Of a DNA stretch of 64,000 bases, positions 36,250-47,274 are shown piece after piece. Origin of the DNA: Pomphorhynchus laevis (taxonomy: Eukaryota > Acanthocephala > Palaeacanthocephala > Echinorhynchida > Pomphorhynchidae). The notes under the pieces were generated by a model. That model had not been told where the DNA came from and did no database searches. It saw only the letters and a list, made by a program, of their open reading frames with translations. The first letter of the stretch is position 1; each line of letters starts with the position of its first letter. The translations under genes were made by a program, and so were the position numbers. The stretch spans positions 1 through 64,000 of the forward strand of contig WNNJ02001999.1 of NCBI GenBank assembly GCA_012934845.2, read 5' to 3'.

Positions 36250-38350
36250 CCTTCAGTGAAATTCGGGAGGTGCTGCTGCCCTTAGCCTTCCATCTGGTAG
36301 ATATGCAGATGTTATAGTACTTCGGAAGACGCGGTCTATCCGTGTCCCCAGGACATTACTCGATTTATCCCTAAGCATATTTACACACACTTTACTCCTT
36401 ATATAACCCCCTCACTGATCTTCATCTCAACGTCTTTTAACCCTAGTAAGTTCCATAAGATCATCCCTCTTACTAATCTATTCTTGTCCAGTCTTGTCTT
36501 GTTTGGCTATATCACTTTGTAAGAACGGTAAACGTATCAGCATAGTCAATATCTATAGTAGACCAGGTCGGGCCTAAAACAGACCACCTCTCATGGCCTA
36601 ATTCGTTGGCGGATAAAGGAAGATACGTTGCTTAGAAGAAGGTTTTTCTTTGATCACATCAGAGTGTCTTTCTTTATAACAGCAATTTAAACTCTACTCC
36701 ATTATTGGTAATGAAAGTTTAACCGAATTTAATAACTACCTCTCATCGCAAGCAACCGCGTTGCTTTCGACTACCTATAAAGGTCGCATATACAATCTCA
36801 CTCCGACAAAACTCCAGGTCCTGGCTAAAATGCTATACCTTACCAATCTTTCTGTTTCTGCCAGACAGGCCCTCTTTAATGAATACTGTAGCTCCAGATA
36901 CAGGTTCCAGTTGAGCAAGAATAAGGCGAGCCTTGCTCACCTTAACCCTTCTCAGTCTTCCTTTTGGAAGATATTCAAGAAAGATAAATTGGTTTGCTGG
37001 AGGGACAGGGCTGTGGGTTTGATTGGGTGCATTAGCCTCGACAGAGTATTGGAAGAGTTACTATCCCTACACAACTATGGAGCCACTCAATCTCCCCAAT
37101 CAATCTCGTTTTAAGGTGACTTAAGGAGCGGGGACTTATCTGTTACAGATATCCTTAACTCCTGAGGTCCACTTCCGGGCTTCACTATCTTTTCGAGTCT
37201 GTCAGCGTCTGACAGCCTATCAAAGAAGAGAAGTGGCCGTCGCAATGCTTTTAGCTTCTCCATCCGATGTAGTCGTCATCAATATTAGTCGTAGAATTTT
37301 TTTACCCAAACGTAATCTGGTATCATGTCCTAAAGACCTGCGGCCCATTTCGATTCAAAATTCCATTATCTCAATCTTCAAAAAAGCGCACGCGCGTAGA
37401 ATCCGCGATCATCTAAGTAGGCGAAACTTAATACCACCAAGTTTCCATGGGTTCGTTTAAGGTCGCTCGGTCCATTCAGCGGTAGGTGAAGTGGATCAGT
37501 TTTGTCAGGAGAATAGTTATCAACTTGCTGTGGCTTTTTTCCTTGACTTTTCTGCTGTATTTGGCCGCATCTAAATTCCCTTTCTTATCTCTTATCTCAG
37601 GTCTCTTGGGTTGCCCGCGAGAATTGTTTACATGGTGGAGATACTGCTGTACACCAAGCGAATCTTTTATGAAGACGACCCTGATGCGCGTCAGTTATAC
37701 CCTATTACGGGTGTGCCTCAAGGCTGCCCTCTTTCTCCTATCTTATTTCTCCTTGCCTCTCTTGAACTTTTTAAAATATTTAAACGTGATCAACATCTAG
37801 TGGTATACGCTGATGATACCACAGCCCTGTTCTCTGGATGCAGGTGCAAAGACGTAGTCTCGGACATCAGCCGAATCTTTTAGGATTAAAATACCAGTTA
37901 ATCCGGTCCAATCTTATTTTAAACTCTGCCAAATCGCAGGTGGTAGTCTTCTATGGCACCCCTGCAACAAAGCACAAACTTAAGAGATTAGCAATATCTG
38001 CCCTCTCTTCCATTTTGACTAATCAACCACTTCCTACCAGCACGAGTCGTGTAAAATACCTGGGGTTCACCATTACGGTGAACTGGTCGGTAAAAGATGA
38101 CCTGGATGAACTTAAACGTATCTTAAAGAGAGTTATGTGGGCCCTGAAACGGACCCAGCATCTGTCATTGAAAACGAAAAAACCAGGTGCGCCTCTGGGG
38201 TACTTGGGCTATCTTGGGATTATCTTCTTTTCTAGACGACGTCCCCCAGAGCAAAGGCTAAGATTTCTCAAGCTCTTCGTCTCTCGTTTACCCAGCATAG
38301 TCCACTTCTATGGGACTCTACAGGGGGTGAAATACTCCCGAGTGGTTTAG
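36250..38350 (+). pseudogene. LINE A copy 1 ORF2, endonuclease-reverse transcriptase remnant
   Basis: The endonuclease start (NSGGA-like segment, 36255 on) survives but the GDFN segment is missing through deletion. The RT spans 37233-38350 in at least three frames: DLRPISIQNSIISI, HGFV, GVPQGCPLSPILF (37700) and VVYADDTTALF (37800), where the catalytic YADD is kept. The C-terminal part (RFLKLFVSRLPSIV) ends near 38350. Confidence 0.85.
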
Positions 38351-38540
38351 TCGGAGGGCGGCGTTTTGGATTGGCTGGAGGGCTCAGATCCCCGGACCTG
38401 AGGCCAAAAATTAGAAGACTTTAAACAGAATGAAGATAGAAGAATACTCAGACATGTTATGTTTTTTCTTTATCTCTAACTGACAACATTTTTATTATCC
38501 ACATGTATTATTGTTTTTAAGAAAATCTTTATTTATTAGA

Positions 38541-39100
38541 GTGGAGTTGATCAAATCTTTATTTGACACGCATTAGCGTGGCAAATGCGTGTCAGCTGTA
38601 CGCTTACAAGTCCACCTAGTAACAAAAACAGCAAACGTCAAGCATTTAAATTAGTTAAATTGTTTAAATGGGATCGGATTTGGCGTTTGAAGCACATCAG
38701 GGAAGTTGATTGGAGTTGGATCCACGATATAGGAGCAGCAACCAGGAAGAAGCGGAATCCAAAGGAGGTAGAGTATTTTGGGACATGTAAAATAAGGGAA
38801 TTACAGGAACGCAAGGAACAGTAAACAGGACGAGAATTATGAAGAAAAGGAAGTTGAGAAATGAAGGGGTATAAAAAGTTACAAGACGGAAAGCAACGAG
38901 AAGACGAATTTGAACACGAAAATAAATTGTAGGCAAATCGAGAGAAGCAAGATGGTAGGATGTATGATCAAAACGACGAAGACGGGGGAGAATTCGGACG
39001 GCTGCGTTGACGATGCGTTGTAGGGTAAGAAGAGTGGATTCAGGTGAGTTGGAAAATACACTAAGACAGTAATCAAGTTTTGAGACAAAAAAAACATCTT
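38541..39100 (-). mobile_element. L2-like LINE, 5'-truncated 3' fragment (copy F)
   Basis: On the minus strand the 5' end reads KLDYCLSVFSNSPESTLLTL and IVNAAVRILPRLRRFDHT, matching FPKIDYCLSLFANSPKSI of copy E. The 3' end near 38570 shares the terminal motif CACGCATTTGCCACG with copy E. It starts abruptly at about 39095, typical of 5' truncation during reverse transcription. Frames are broken after the RRFDHT segment. Confidence 0.8.
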
Positions 39101-39294
39101 GATCAGTTTTGGTACTTTTGTAGACAGACTTTTAAATTGCCTATGATGGAAAACCGTTTTTATCTAATAGAATTCTAATTATCTTATTATTTGCTTCAAG
39201 CTCTTAAAAAATCAAATCAGCTAACTGAGTCTATGTATTTAATATAATTATAAAATAGACAAAACATAATAATGCTAAATTATTATCTCAAATA
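39101..39294. other. Spacer between two LINEs
   Basis: AT-rich, nothing recognised. Confidence 0.5.
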
Positions 39295-39300
39295 GGTCTA

Positions 39301-39548
39301 ATATCTCAAATCTCAAAGGGTCTAATATTCGACTGCTGAAAGATCTTGATGTATCAGAACGAAAAAAATTATCGAAGGTTAAAGAGGAACTAGCATCTCG
39401 TGTTGCTAAAGGAGAAACAAATCTCTATGTGAAAAATTTTCAGATTGTGAAGCGACGCACCCGGCTGAGTTGGAGCCCACTAGTCATGTCGCCTCGCGTG
39501 CATTCTGTAATCGAAACGGGCTCGTCTACTCTGCCTATCAGAGTCTAA
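39301..39548 (+). pseudogene. LINE C ORF1, C-terminal remnant
   Basis: Frame SNIRLLKDLDVSERKKLSKV, then KEELASRVAKGETNLYVKN and IVKRR to the stop at 39546. LINE ORF1 proteins of the CR1 group often end with a charged RLL..L..EER..L...REE.A.R...GE segment before an INGKIVKR-like end. It overlaps the ORF2 start by about 80 bp in another frame, suggesting reinitiation for ORF2. Confidence 0.7.
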
Positions 39549-42420
39549 ATGGTTTAGCGTCCGGGTTATTAGGATGTGTAAGGGGTGATAGGAATACTCC
39601 CAGAGGTATGTTGGGGCATTGTGAAATACTCCATTGTAATGTTCGCAGTCTTATATCGAAGATAGATGAACTGAGATATAGAGTTCAGTTAATTCGTCCT
39701 AAATTACTTGCTATCACAGAATCATGGCTATATGGTGATATTGTTGATAATGAAGTCTCCATCCCTGGTTATCTGGTTTTCCGCAGTGATCGTAAAAGTG
39801 GAAGAGGTGGAGGTGTTATTCTTTATGTGAGCAACGATGTGAAAGTAACTATTCTTAGCACTTCTTCTGATAAAGTCGAAAGTTTGTGGTGTCGGGTAAA
39901 ATTCATGCATACCGCTCCGCTTGTTCTGGGGGTAGTATATCGTTCACCCTTGGCCGCCACAGATAAACTGATTGGGGAAGTAGAACTTTATTCTAAAGGT
40001 ACCTCCAATGTTTTAATACTTGGTGACTTGAATATGCCTTCGGTTGATTGGAATTCGTATACGGCTTTTCCTACTTGTGACCATGCTTCCTATGACCTTC
40101 TGGAGTGTATCATCTATTGTGGTTTAACTCAGCATGTCCAAAATTACACTCGTTTTGCTAGTGACAGTAGATCTCTATTAGATGTATGTTTATCTTCGAA
40201 CAGTGAGATTATTAACGCTATCCGTTATGATGCCCCGATCGGTATGTCTGATCATTGCGTAGTGATCGTTAGGTTAAGGTTTCAAGAAGAAACTCGAGGT
40301 CCGCGTGAAAATCAAGTGGTTAATGCTTTCAAAACCAACACAAATGCGATTCAGTCAATACTTTCAACAGCTTCCTGGCCAGATCCCGCTGTTGTTGGAG
40401 TACACAGCGCGTGGAATTACTTTCATATAACCTTAGAGTCGCTGCTTATTTTATTCTCTCCACTTGGAGGCAGAACTCGTCGAAAAGATTCTCTCTGGTT
40501 CGATTCTGAGTTACGTTCAACATTGAGGACTCGTAATTTGATCTTCAATCGCTACAAAGTTGGGGAGTGTAGTTATGATGTTTTTAAACAGGCAAGAAAT
40601 TTATTCAATTTATTGAAGAGGAATAAGCGGTGTGCATTTGAGAATGCATTAGCTAACCAGTGTAAATACGATTTAAAGGTCCTTTTTCAGTACCTATCAA
40701 GTAGGGTATATGTTGATTCTTCGATTTGTCACTACTTCTATGACATTTCTGCGAATGACCTAGCTGAAGAGTTTGCGGCACACTATTGCACTTCAGTAGA
40801 GCCCGCAAATGAACATGAAACTTTTTGTATGGAATCTAGTGTGCTGAACACTTACTCTGACACGTGTCTTGAGTTGGACCTTGACAATTTGATAACGCCA
40901 GCTAAAGTCTATTCCGAATTACGCCGTCTAAAAGCAAATAATTCAAGAGGTTGTGACTTACTACCTTCTGTTTATCTGCGCAGATTAGCAGGCTCAATTT
41001 GCGTTCCTCTCTGTGCAATTTTTCGCCAGTCAATCTTAGAAAGATATCTTCCTAATGTGTGGAAGCAGTCAATTGTTCTTCCCTACTTAAAGAAGGGAGA
41101 TCGCTCTTCCGTCGAGAATTATAGGCCGGTGAGCATTACCTGCATTTGCTGTAGAGTGTTGGAGAGGTTTGTGCATCGCTACATGGTTGAGTTTTTTCGT
41201 GTAGGAAAAATTTTAGTCCCTAATCAGCACGGATTTCGGGAGGGTTATTCAACTGTTTCAAATTTGCTTGATGCTCATCTTGATTGGACAGCGAATAAGA
41301 CACATTATACCGATACAGACATTATATTCTTCGACTTTTCTAAAGCTTTTGATAGAGTAGATCATGGTATACTCCTTCAGAAACTTGTCAATACTGGACT
41401 CCCAAACATAATAGTTGATTGGATTCGAGAATTTCTTCGTGATCTTTGCTTTCGAGTACTTGTCGATTGGTCATTGCTGTGTCTAGAGAATGTCATATTG
41501 GAGTACCTCAAGGTTCAGTTTCGGGTCCGCTTTTATTCAGCATTTATGTTAACGATTTGCCTGGGTGCATTCGCTCTCGATCATGTTTGTATGCAGATGA
41601 CTTAAAAATATGGCGGCCCATTCATTCATGTGAGGATGTTGATAATTTGCAAACTGACATAGATAATGTGAAGTTGTGGGCGGCGTCTAACAAGCTTGTG
41701 ATAAATGTTTAGAAATGCAAACACATGCGTATTATTAGTAATGCTCGCAAGCAACGAACATCAGCGTGTTACACATATAAGGGCTGTATTGTGGAAAGTT
41801 TCGATAGTTACAAAGATTTAGGAGTATGGGTTACCTCTAATTTATTAACTAAAAAGCACACTGATCAAGCTTGTGCCAACTCCAATAAAATGATAGGTAT
41901 GATTCGACGCGCGTTTGTTCGCGTTAATCCGACTGCTCTTCGGCCTCTGATTTTAGCACATGTATTGAGTAGACTTTTATATGCAGCTCCGGTTGTATAC
42001 CCACGTACTGTGCATGAACATAAGAAATCAGAGAGGGTACTTCGCAGGGCAACAAAGCTAGCACCAACGTTGGCGTCGCTGCCTTATGAAGACAGACTTA
42101 GATCATTAGGACTTGAGACAGTCACATGGACCCGTCGGTACATGGATATGTGCCTTGTTTGGCATTTATTCCAACGTCCTCATCACCCTCTTCGGAGGGT
42201 TCAACTACGTGGTTCAAATGTTCTTCGCGGTCATTATTTAACCATTCGAAGAAACAGAGTACAGAAATTGGGCGCGATGCAATTTGACAGAAGAATTGTT
42301 GAGCTTTGGAACAACCTTGATGCAGACACCGTTGGATGCAGTTCACTTAATACTTTTAAAAGAAGACTACGAATGGATCAAGCAATGTTTCGTGTTGCAT
42401 TTCCTTATTTTAATAACTAA
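39470..42420 (+). pseudogene. LINE C ORF2, endonuclease-reverse transcriptase
   Basis: Endonuclease: LHCNVRSLISKIDELR, ITESWLYGDI, GRGGGVILYV, LILGDLNMPSVDW and IGMSDHCVVIV, in order; catalytic Asp/His positions of APE-type nucleases are present (GDLN, SDHC). RT: LKKGDRSSVENYRPVSI, HGFREGYSTVSNL, DIIFFDFSKAFDRVDH, GVPQGSVSGPLLFSIYVNDL and CLYADDLKIW. C-terminus: VLRGHYLTIRRNRVQ, RIVELWNNLD. Two breaks are visible: a frame change near 41468 (between FRVLVD and GVPQGS) and a TAG at 41710-41712 where related elements have a sense codon before KCKHM. About 980 codons overall. Confidence 0.9.
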
Positions 42421-42861
42421 TTAATTTATTTACGAACTTATTGTGAGTCAGCTATTTGAGCTAATGCTCGTATGTTGTTGAATGTATAATAATAAATCAA
42501 AATTAAATAATAAAATTATTAATTGTTTTTAGATTTTCTATAATTTAAATCAAGTTAAAATAAAAATTGAAATTTAAAATAAACGTCATTTTTATGAATT
42601 GACTAATAAATAAGACTTTGTATCAGAATAAGAATTAGAGGTCATCAGGTGGAACTGCTATGGTATCAGGTTTCGGTCTCTAACTCAAATTGTATAATAA
42701 TTCAGAGTTGCATAAGAAATTGTATATGAAAATATGTCAACAGCTGAGATAAACCTATTTAACTAAGGTCTTTATAATTTAAATCAAGCTAAAATAAAAA
42801 ATTGAAATTTAAAATAAAAGTCATTTTTTTGAATTGACTAACATACATTTACTTAACATAC
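42421..42861. other. LINE C 3' flank with a 69-bp direct repeat
   Basis: 42537-42605 and 42772-42840 are copies of one AT-rich sequence (TAATTTAAATCAAG.TAAAAT ... GAATTGACTAA). No gene. Confidence 0.75.
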
Positions 42862-43066
42862 ATTCCAGATTATTCCTGTCAGTTCCAGATTATTCCTGCC
42901 AGTTCCGGATTATTCCTGTCACTTTCAGAATATTCCTGTCAGTTCCAGATTATGTCTGTCAGTTCCCGATTATTCCTGTCAGTTCCAGATTATTCCTGTC
43001 AGTTCCAGATTATTCCTGTCAGTTCCAGATTATTCCTGTCAGTTCCAGATTATTCCTGTCAGTTCC
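42862..43066. repeat. 20-bp minisatellite (about 10 copies)
   Basis: Unit ATTATTCCTGTCAGTTCCAG with few variants (CCTGCC, GGATT, CACTTTC, ATGTCT). As 20 is not a multiple of three, all plus frames stay open and give a 20-residue periodic peptide; that frame is not evidence of a gene. Confidence 0.97.
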
Positions 43067-43594
43067 GCTTGCTACGCTCGCGGATTGAGCTCAATCTCTT
43101 GATAAAAAGTCATGCCAAGAAAAACGCGATCTCAGATCCCTGTTCCTGATCAAGCATCTTCCACATCGGAATGCAATGATGGTTATACAAGTTTTGAAGT
43201 TGGATGCGATTCCGAAGATTGTGATGTATGAACACTTATTCGTGTTAAAATATCCGACTGCTCGGTGTATAAACGTAAACAAATCACATGCGGTTTTTGT
43301 ACATCAGTACGACTACTGCACTTATCCTGCTCATCTACTTCTGTATCACACACGACCATTCAGACCAATACTGTTTTAGATGTTTCCCTCGCATCAACAT
43401 TTAACTTCGCATCTTATAATCCCATTATTGAAAATACTCTCTCACACTCCTGGTTCAACTACGAACCAAACTTCCATTCATCGTCCTCATTCTAACAATG
43501 CTAACAGTAAAGCTTTTTATCTCTTACCTTATCTTTTCTATTCCTCCCCGAATCTAAATAAATCTCAAACTTCTTTATTATCATCATGTACTCC

Positions 43595-43990
43595 CTACTC
43601 TACCTCCCCCGTATCACTTCTCGATAATTTACATCATTCCGTAAAAATCATATCCAGTAACATCTCCGATTAACCGATTCAACATTCCACTCATGTTACA
43701 CATGCTCCAACCTATCTTAATTCTCCTTACTCTACCTCCCACGTATTACTTTCCAATAATCTACATCCTTCCGTCAAGATCATTTCCAGTAACATCTCCG
43801 ATCAACTGATTCAACACTCCACTCCGGTCACACATGCCCCAACCTATCTTAATTATCCTTACTCTACATCACACGCATCACTTTAAAATAATTTACATAT
43901 TCCTTCAAAATCATCTCCAGTCACATCTCTGATCAACCGATTCAACACCCACTCCTGTCACACTTGCTCCAACCAATCTTAATTCTCTAT
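43595..43990. repeat. 131-bp tandem triplication inside LINE D ORF1
   Basis: TACTCTACCTCC-type starts at 43596, 43728 and 43859; each unit has TCCAGTAACATCTCCGAT, CAACNTTCCACTC and CTCCAACCTATCTTAATT. Units differ by about 10-15 percent and are not an exact number of codons. Confidence 0.85.
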
Positions 43991-44194
43991 CAAGCACCCA
44001 TGTTATTTCTACTTCTATCTGATCATCTGCCTCAACTCCTACCAGCACTGTCCATCCACCACTTCCACGAAATCGTTTTCCTTCGCGCGATCGCTATATT
44101 TATATATCAAACTTAAAGCTTTCCGAATATGCTTTTCCACAAACTCGCTTCGATGATGATGTATCTGCTTTCAGGTCTATCATAGCAACCTCTT

Positions 44195-46255
44195 GAAATT
44201 GTGATTGTGCACCGTCCAGGCTCAGCTGCCATCTCACGTATGTTCTTTAGCGAGCTTGCAGATCTTCTTTCTCACTGTTCATTGTCTTATACTCCTTCAT
44301 TTGTTCTCGGTGACTTTAACATTCGTCTTGATCGCCCGGCTGACTCTGACTCTATCACTTTAACTAATCTTTTTTCTGATTTTCAACTATAAATTACTTT
44401 TAACAAGCCCAACTCATATTCTCAGCGGTGCTCTCGACATCATTGCTGTTCCTAACTGCGTCAATGACTATACATCCTTGTCAATTACTGATCCTGGTTT
44501 ATCCGATCATTTCCTTGTTACTTTTACTCCTACTCGTACCCATTCCTCTCCGCCTCCACCATTATCCACATCAAGTCAACCATGGAAACTTCTCGATATC
44601 CCTATTCTCTGCACAGCCTTACTCAATTCTTCACTTTTTTCCACTTCCTCTTAACTATCTCTCTCCCGATAATCTCTGTATTCTGTTTGATTCTGAACTT
44701 ACGTCGATCCTCAATAACATTCTGCCTAATCGACTCCGACGTTTACAGCGCTTGCGCCATTCTCCCTGGTTCGATTCTGACTGTAGTCTTTCTAAGTGTC
44801 GACGATGTCACTCTTTTCGTGTGTATAATCGCTTTCTTAAACGTTCTCCCAACTCACTCCCTCCAAATCTCCGTGATTCCTACTTTTCTCTACGCCGTTC
44901 ACATATTATTCTTATACGTACTAAACGTACTATCTTTTGGCGAAATCAACTCGAGTCATCTTCCAACTCTAAATATCATTGGAAAATCTTAAACTCAATT
45001 CTTTCAAGATCATCTACCCCTTGTAAAATAAATCCTAATGAATTTTCTTCTTATCTACAAACTAAGCTATCTGATTTACTTTCCCTACTACCCATAGCCC
45101 TCTTGTACCATCTCTTCTCTTTAAATACTTACCTCCAGAACTATTCCACCTTCTTCACGTTTCGTCTGATGAAGTTTCTTCGGTTCTGCTGTCATTACCT
45201 AATAAAACCTCTCCTTATGACCCAATTCTCACTCACTTGCTTAAAAATATCTGATCATCTATCTCACCCTTCCTAAGCACATTGTTCAACTCGTCCATCC
45301 GTAGCCGTACATTTCCTTCCATCTGGAAATGCGCCACTGTTCGTCCTCTCATCAAAAAGCAATCTCTCGACTCCTCACTATCATCTTCGCACCGTCCTAT
45401 CTCACTTCTCCCAACCCTCTCTAAACTCCTTGAGCGTCTCGTTCTTAAGCAAGTTAATAATATATCTTTTCCTCCAACTTATTTCCTCCCTTCCAAGCCG
45501 CTTTTCGCTGTAATTACACTACCGAAATTGTGTCTTAACGTTTATAACGACTTACTAATATCGCGCGATCATAAATTATGTAGTGTCATAGTTTCTCTTG
45601 ATCTCTCATCTGCTTTTGACATCGTCGATCACTCGATTTTTCTCCATCGCCTTCGTCGTGATTATGGCTTCTCTTTACCCACTGTATCATGGTTTTCTTC
45701 ATATCTATCAAACCGTACATTTCGCGTCTATTCTAACTCTTCTCCCTTCCATCCTTCGTCCATCCCGTTCGGTGTTCCACAATGCTCCGTATTAGGCCCT
45801 ATGCTTTTCTCTCTTCTTCTCGGTGATTTGTCTTCAATTTCTAATTCATTTAACTTCCATGTTATGCAATATGCTGATGACATTCACATCTATGCTCATG
45901 CACCTGTTTATCGTATTCACGATCTTGGTGTTTCTACTTCCGACTGTCTTGTCTCAATTTTCCATTATCTTTATTCCCTTCGCCTTTCTCTGAATCCTGA
46001 TAAATCCAAAATTATGTGGATTCTACCTCGACGCCTTGGCTTAGAACCTCCCTACGTATCATTAAATTTTACAATTCTTCTATCGTTGATAATCTCGTTT
46101 TCCTAGGCTTCCATATCGACAATCGACTTTCACTTAAACCTTTCGTTAGAGATAAAGTACGCTCATCTACCTTGATACTCCGCAATCTCTATCAAGTTCG
46201 TAAATTGATTTCCTTTCTTGAATGGCTTTTATATCTGCGTATAAAATATCACATA
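44195..46255 (+). pseudogene. LINE D ORF2 remnant (endonuclease C-half and RT)
   Basis: SFVLGDFNIRLDRPADSDSI carries the GDFN motif, but the upstream half of the nuclease is absent. Then LRRSPWFDSDC-like and FRVYNRFLKRSP segments, RT with SSHRPISLLPTLSKLLERLV, CSVIVSLDLSSAFDIVDHSI, FGVPQCSVLGPMLFS (Gly to Cys in PQGS) and VMQYADDIHIYAHAP. Stops and frame changes occur at about 44390, 45275 and 46100. Confidence 0.82.
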
Positions 46256-46840
46256 TCTTCCCACCGTAATTCAACGTGGATGTTGATAACGCATCATCAG
46301 AAGAGCAGGCATAATCAACGAGATAAATTCCTGTTGAACGTAGGCGACGGATAGCGAGATCATCACAATTGGTATGCCAAGATTCACAGTTGGTATGCCA
46401 AGCGAATGTGTAAATCACCTAGTACAAACAGTGGGAGTGCTGAAAATGAACAATAAGAAGGAAGATCAGCTAGTTCATCGAAGAACTTGAGAAAGGATGG
46501 GAAGATGCAGGACGATAAATGATAGCGAACTCAAGAAAAGAATGAAACGATCTACAAATAAGTAATTCAAAAATTTCGGGTGCTAGAAAACAATTAATTT
46601 TTATGAGGGACGAAGAAGCGCGGGCAAAGCCGACAATCCCACCGTAATTCGACGTGGATGTTGATAACGCATTATCAGAAAAGCGGACAAAATCAACGAG
46701 ATATATTCCTGTTGGACGTAGACGATGGATAGCGAGATCATCACAATTGGTATGCCAAGATTCATTTATACTGCAAATGTCAAGCGATTGTTGGGCAAAT
46801 GTGTTGAGAAGAATGTGTTGATAAAATGAATGGTTCATTG
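46256..46840 (-). pseudogene. LINE endonuclease fragments, minus strand, partly duplicated
   Basis: 46840 down to about 46400 encodes QQSLDICSINESWHTNCDDL, RPTGIYLVDFVRFSDNALST, FAIIYRP and FDELADLPSYCS to LFVLGDLHIRL, an L2-like nuclease. At 46395-46256 the sequence returns to the WHTNCDDLAIRRLRSTGIY segment, so part of the domain is present twice. It lies head-on against LINE D, which ends at the same junction. Confidence 0.7.
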
Positions 46841-47150
46841 TGAACGATAATCGAGCTAGCCATAAATGTTAATAAATTACCAGTATCTAAGGAAACTGGT
46901 TTTGCCTGGTGTGCAATTAGGTTTTCATTTATATTACAGGAATCACGCTTCACGAGCATGTTCTTTCCGATAGACGGAATGTATCGGGTAGCAGCTTGTC
47001 AAGATGGTAACAATTATTAGAAGCAAAGTTCTTGCGAGAGTATTTCTTTGACTTTCGAAGTACGGCCTAATTGTGGAAGAATCAGAACTCGTCCAAGTAA
47101 ATTGTTAGTATGCTCGCGTGCAATATTATTATTACAAGGCTTAGCCATAA
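46841..47150. other. Unassigned interval between LINE fragments
   Basis: May be ORF1 or flank of the minus-strand nuclease fragment; no motif could be assigned. Confidence 0.4.
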
Positions 47151-47274
47151 GTCTATTTTGCCTGATCAGTTTTTTAAAAATGAAACTAAAAAATAAGAAA
47201 CAAAGAAAAAGAAGTCAACAAGCAAAAAATCACTGCAAATATGTCCATGACTCGTTTCTCGTCTTCTTGGTGAT

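Larger units (their letters stand above)
35040..38540 (+). mobile_element. Non-LTR retrotransposon family A, copy 1 (dead)
   Basis: Same family as 53258-57170: CCHC-type ORF1, APE-type endonuclease, reverse transcriptase and a 3' UTR ending TTTTTAAGAAAATCTTTATT. This copy is the older of the two: its ORF2 changes frame several times and about 245 bp of the endonuclease (around 36560-36585) is deleted relative to copy 2. The 5' limit is approximate. The LINE clade is not assigned; the CCHC ORF1 suggests the I/Jockey/R1 side of the tree. Confidence 0.85.
39295..42520 (+). mobile_element. CR1-like non-LTR retrotransposon, nearly intact 3' two thirds (copy C)
   Basis: Holds the last part of ORF1 (39301-39548), overlapped by a long ORF2 (39470-42420) and a short 3' region with TAATAATAAATC. 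5'-truncated within ORF1. The order endonuclease, RT, then a C-terminal region with LRGH...WN.L is that of the CR1/L2/Rex group. It is the best-preserved retroelement in the window. Confidence 0.88.
43100..46255 (+). mobile_element. L2-like LINE, decayed, lacking half its endonuclease (copy D)
   Basis: Order: cysteine-bearing ORF1 area (43230-43490), an ORF1 segment with a 131-bp tandem repeat (43595-43990), second half of the endonuclease (44200-44560), linker (44580-45270) and RT (45282-46255). It stops in the RT thumb at LRNLYQVRKLISF, where copy E continues. Same family as copies E, F and G. The codon pattern is C/T-rich. Confidence 0.82.

Noticed and set aside
42834-43088. 84-codon periodic peptide
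   Set aside because: Product of the 20-bp minisatellite, open in several frames with no start context or homology.
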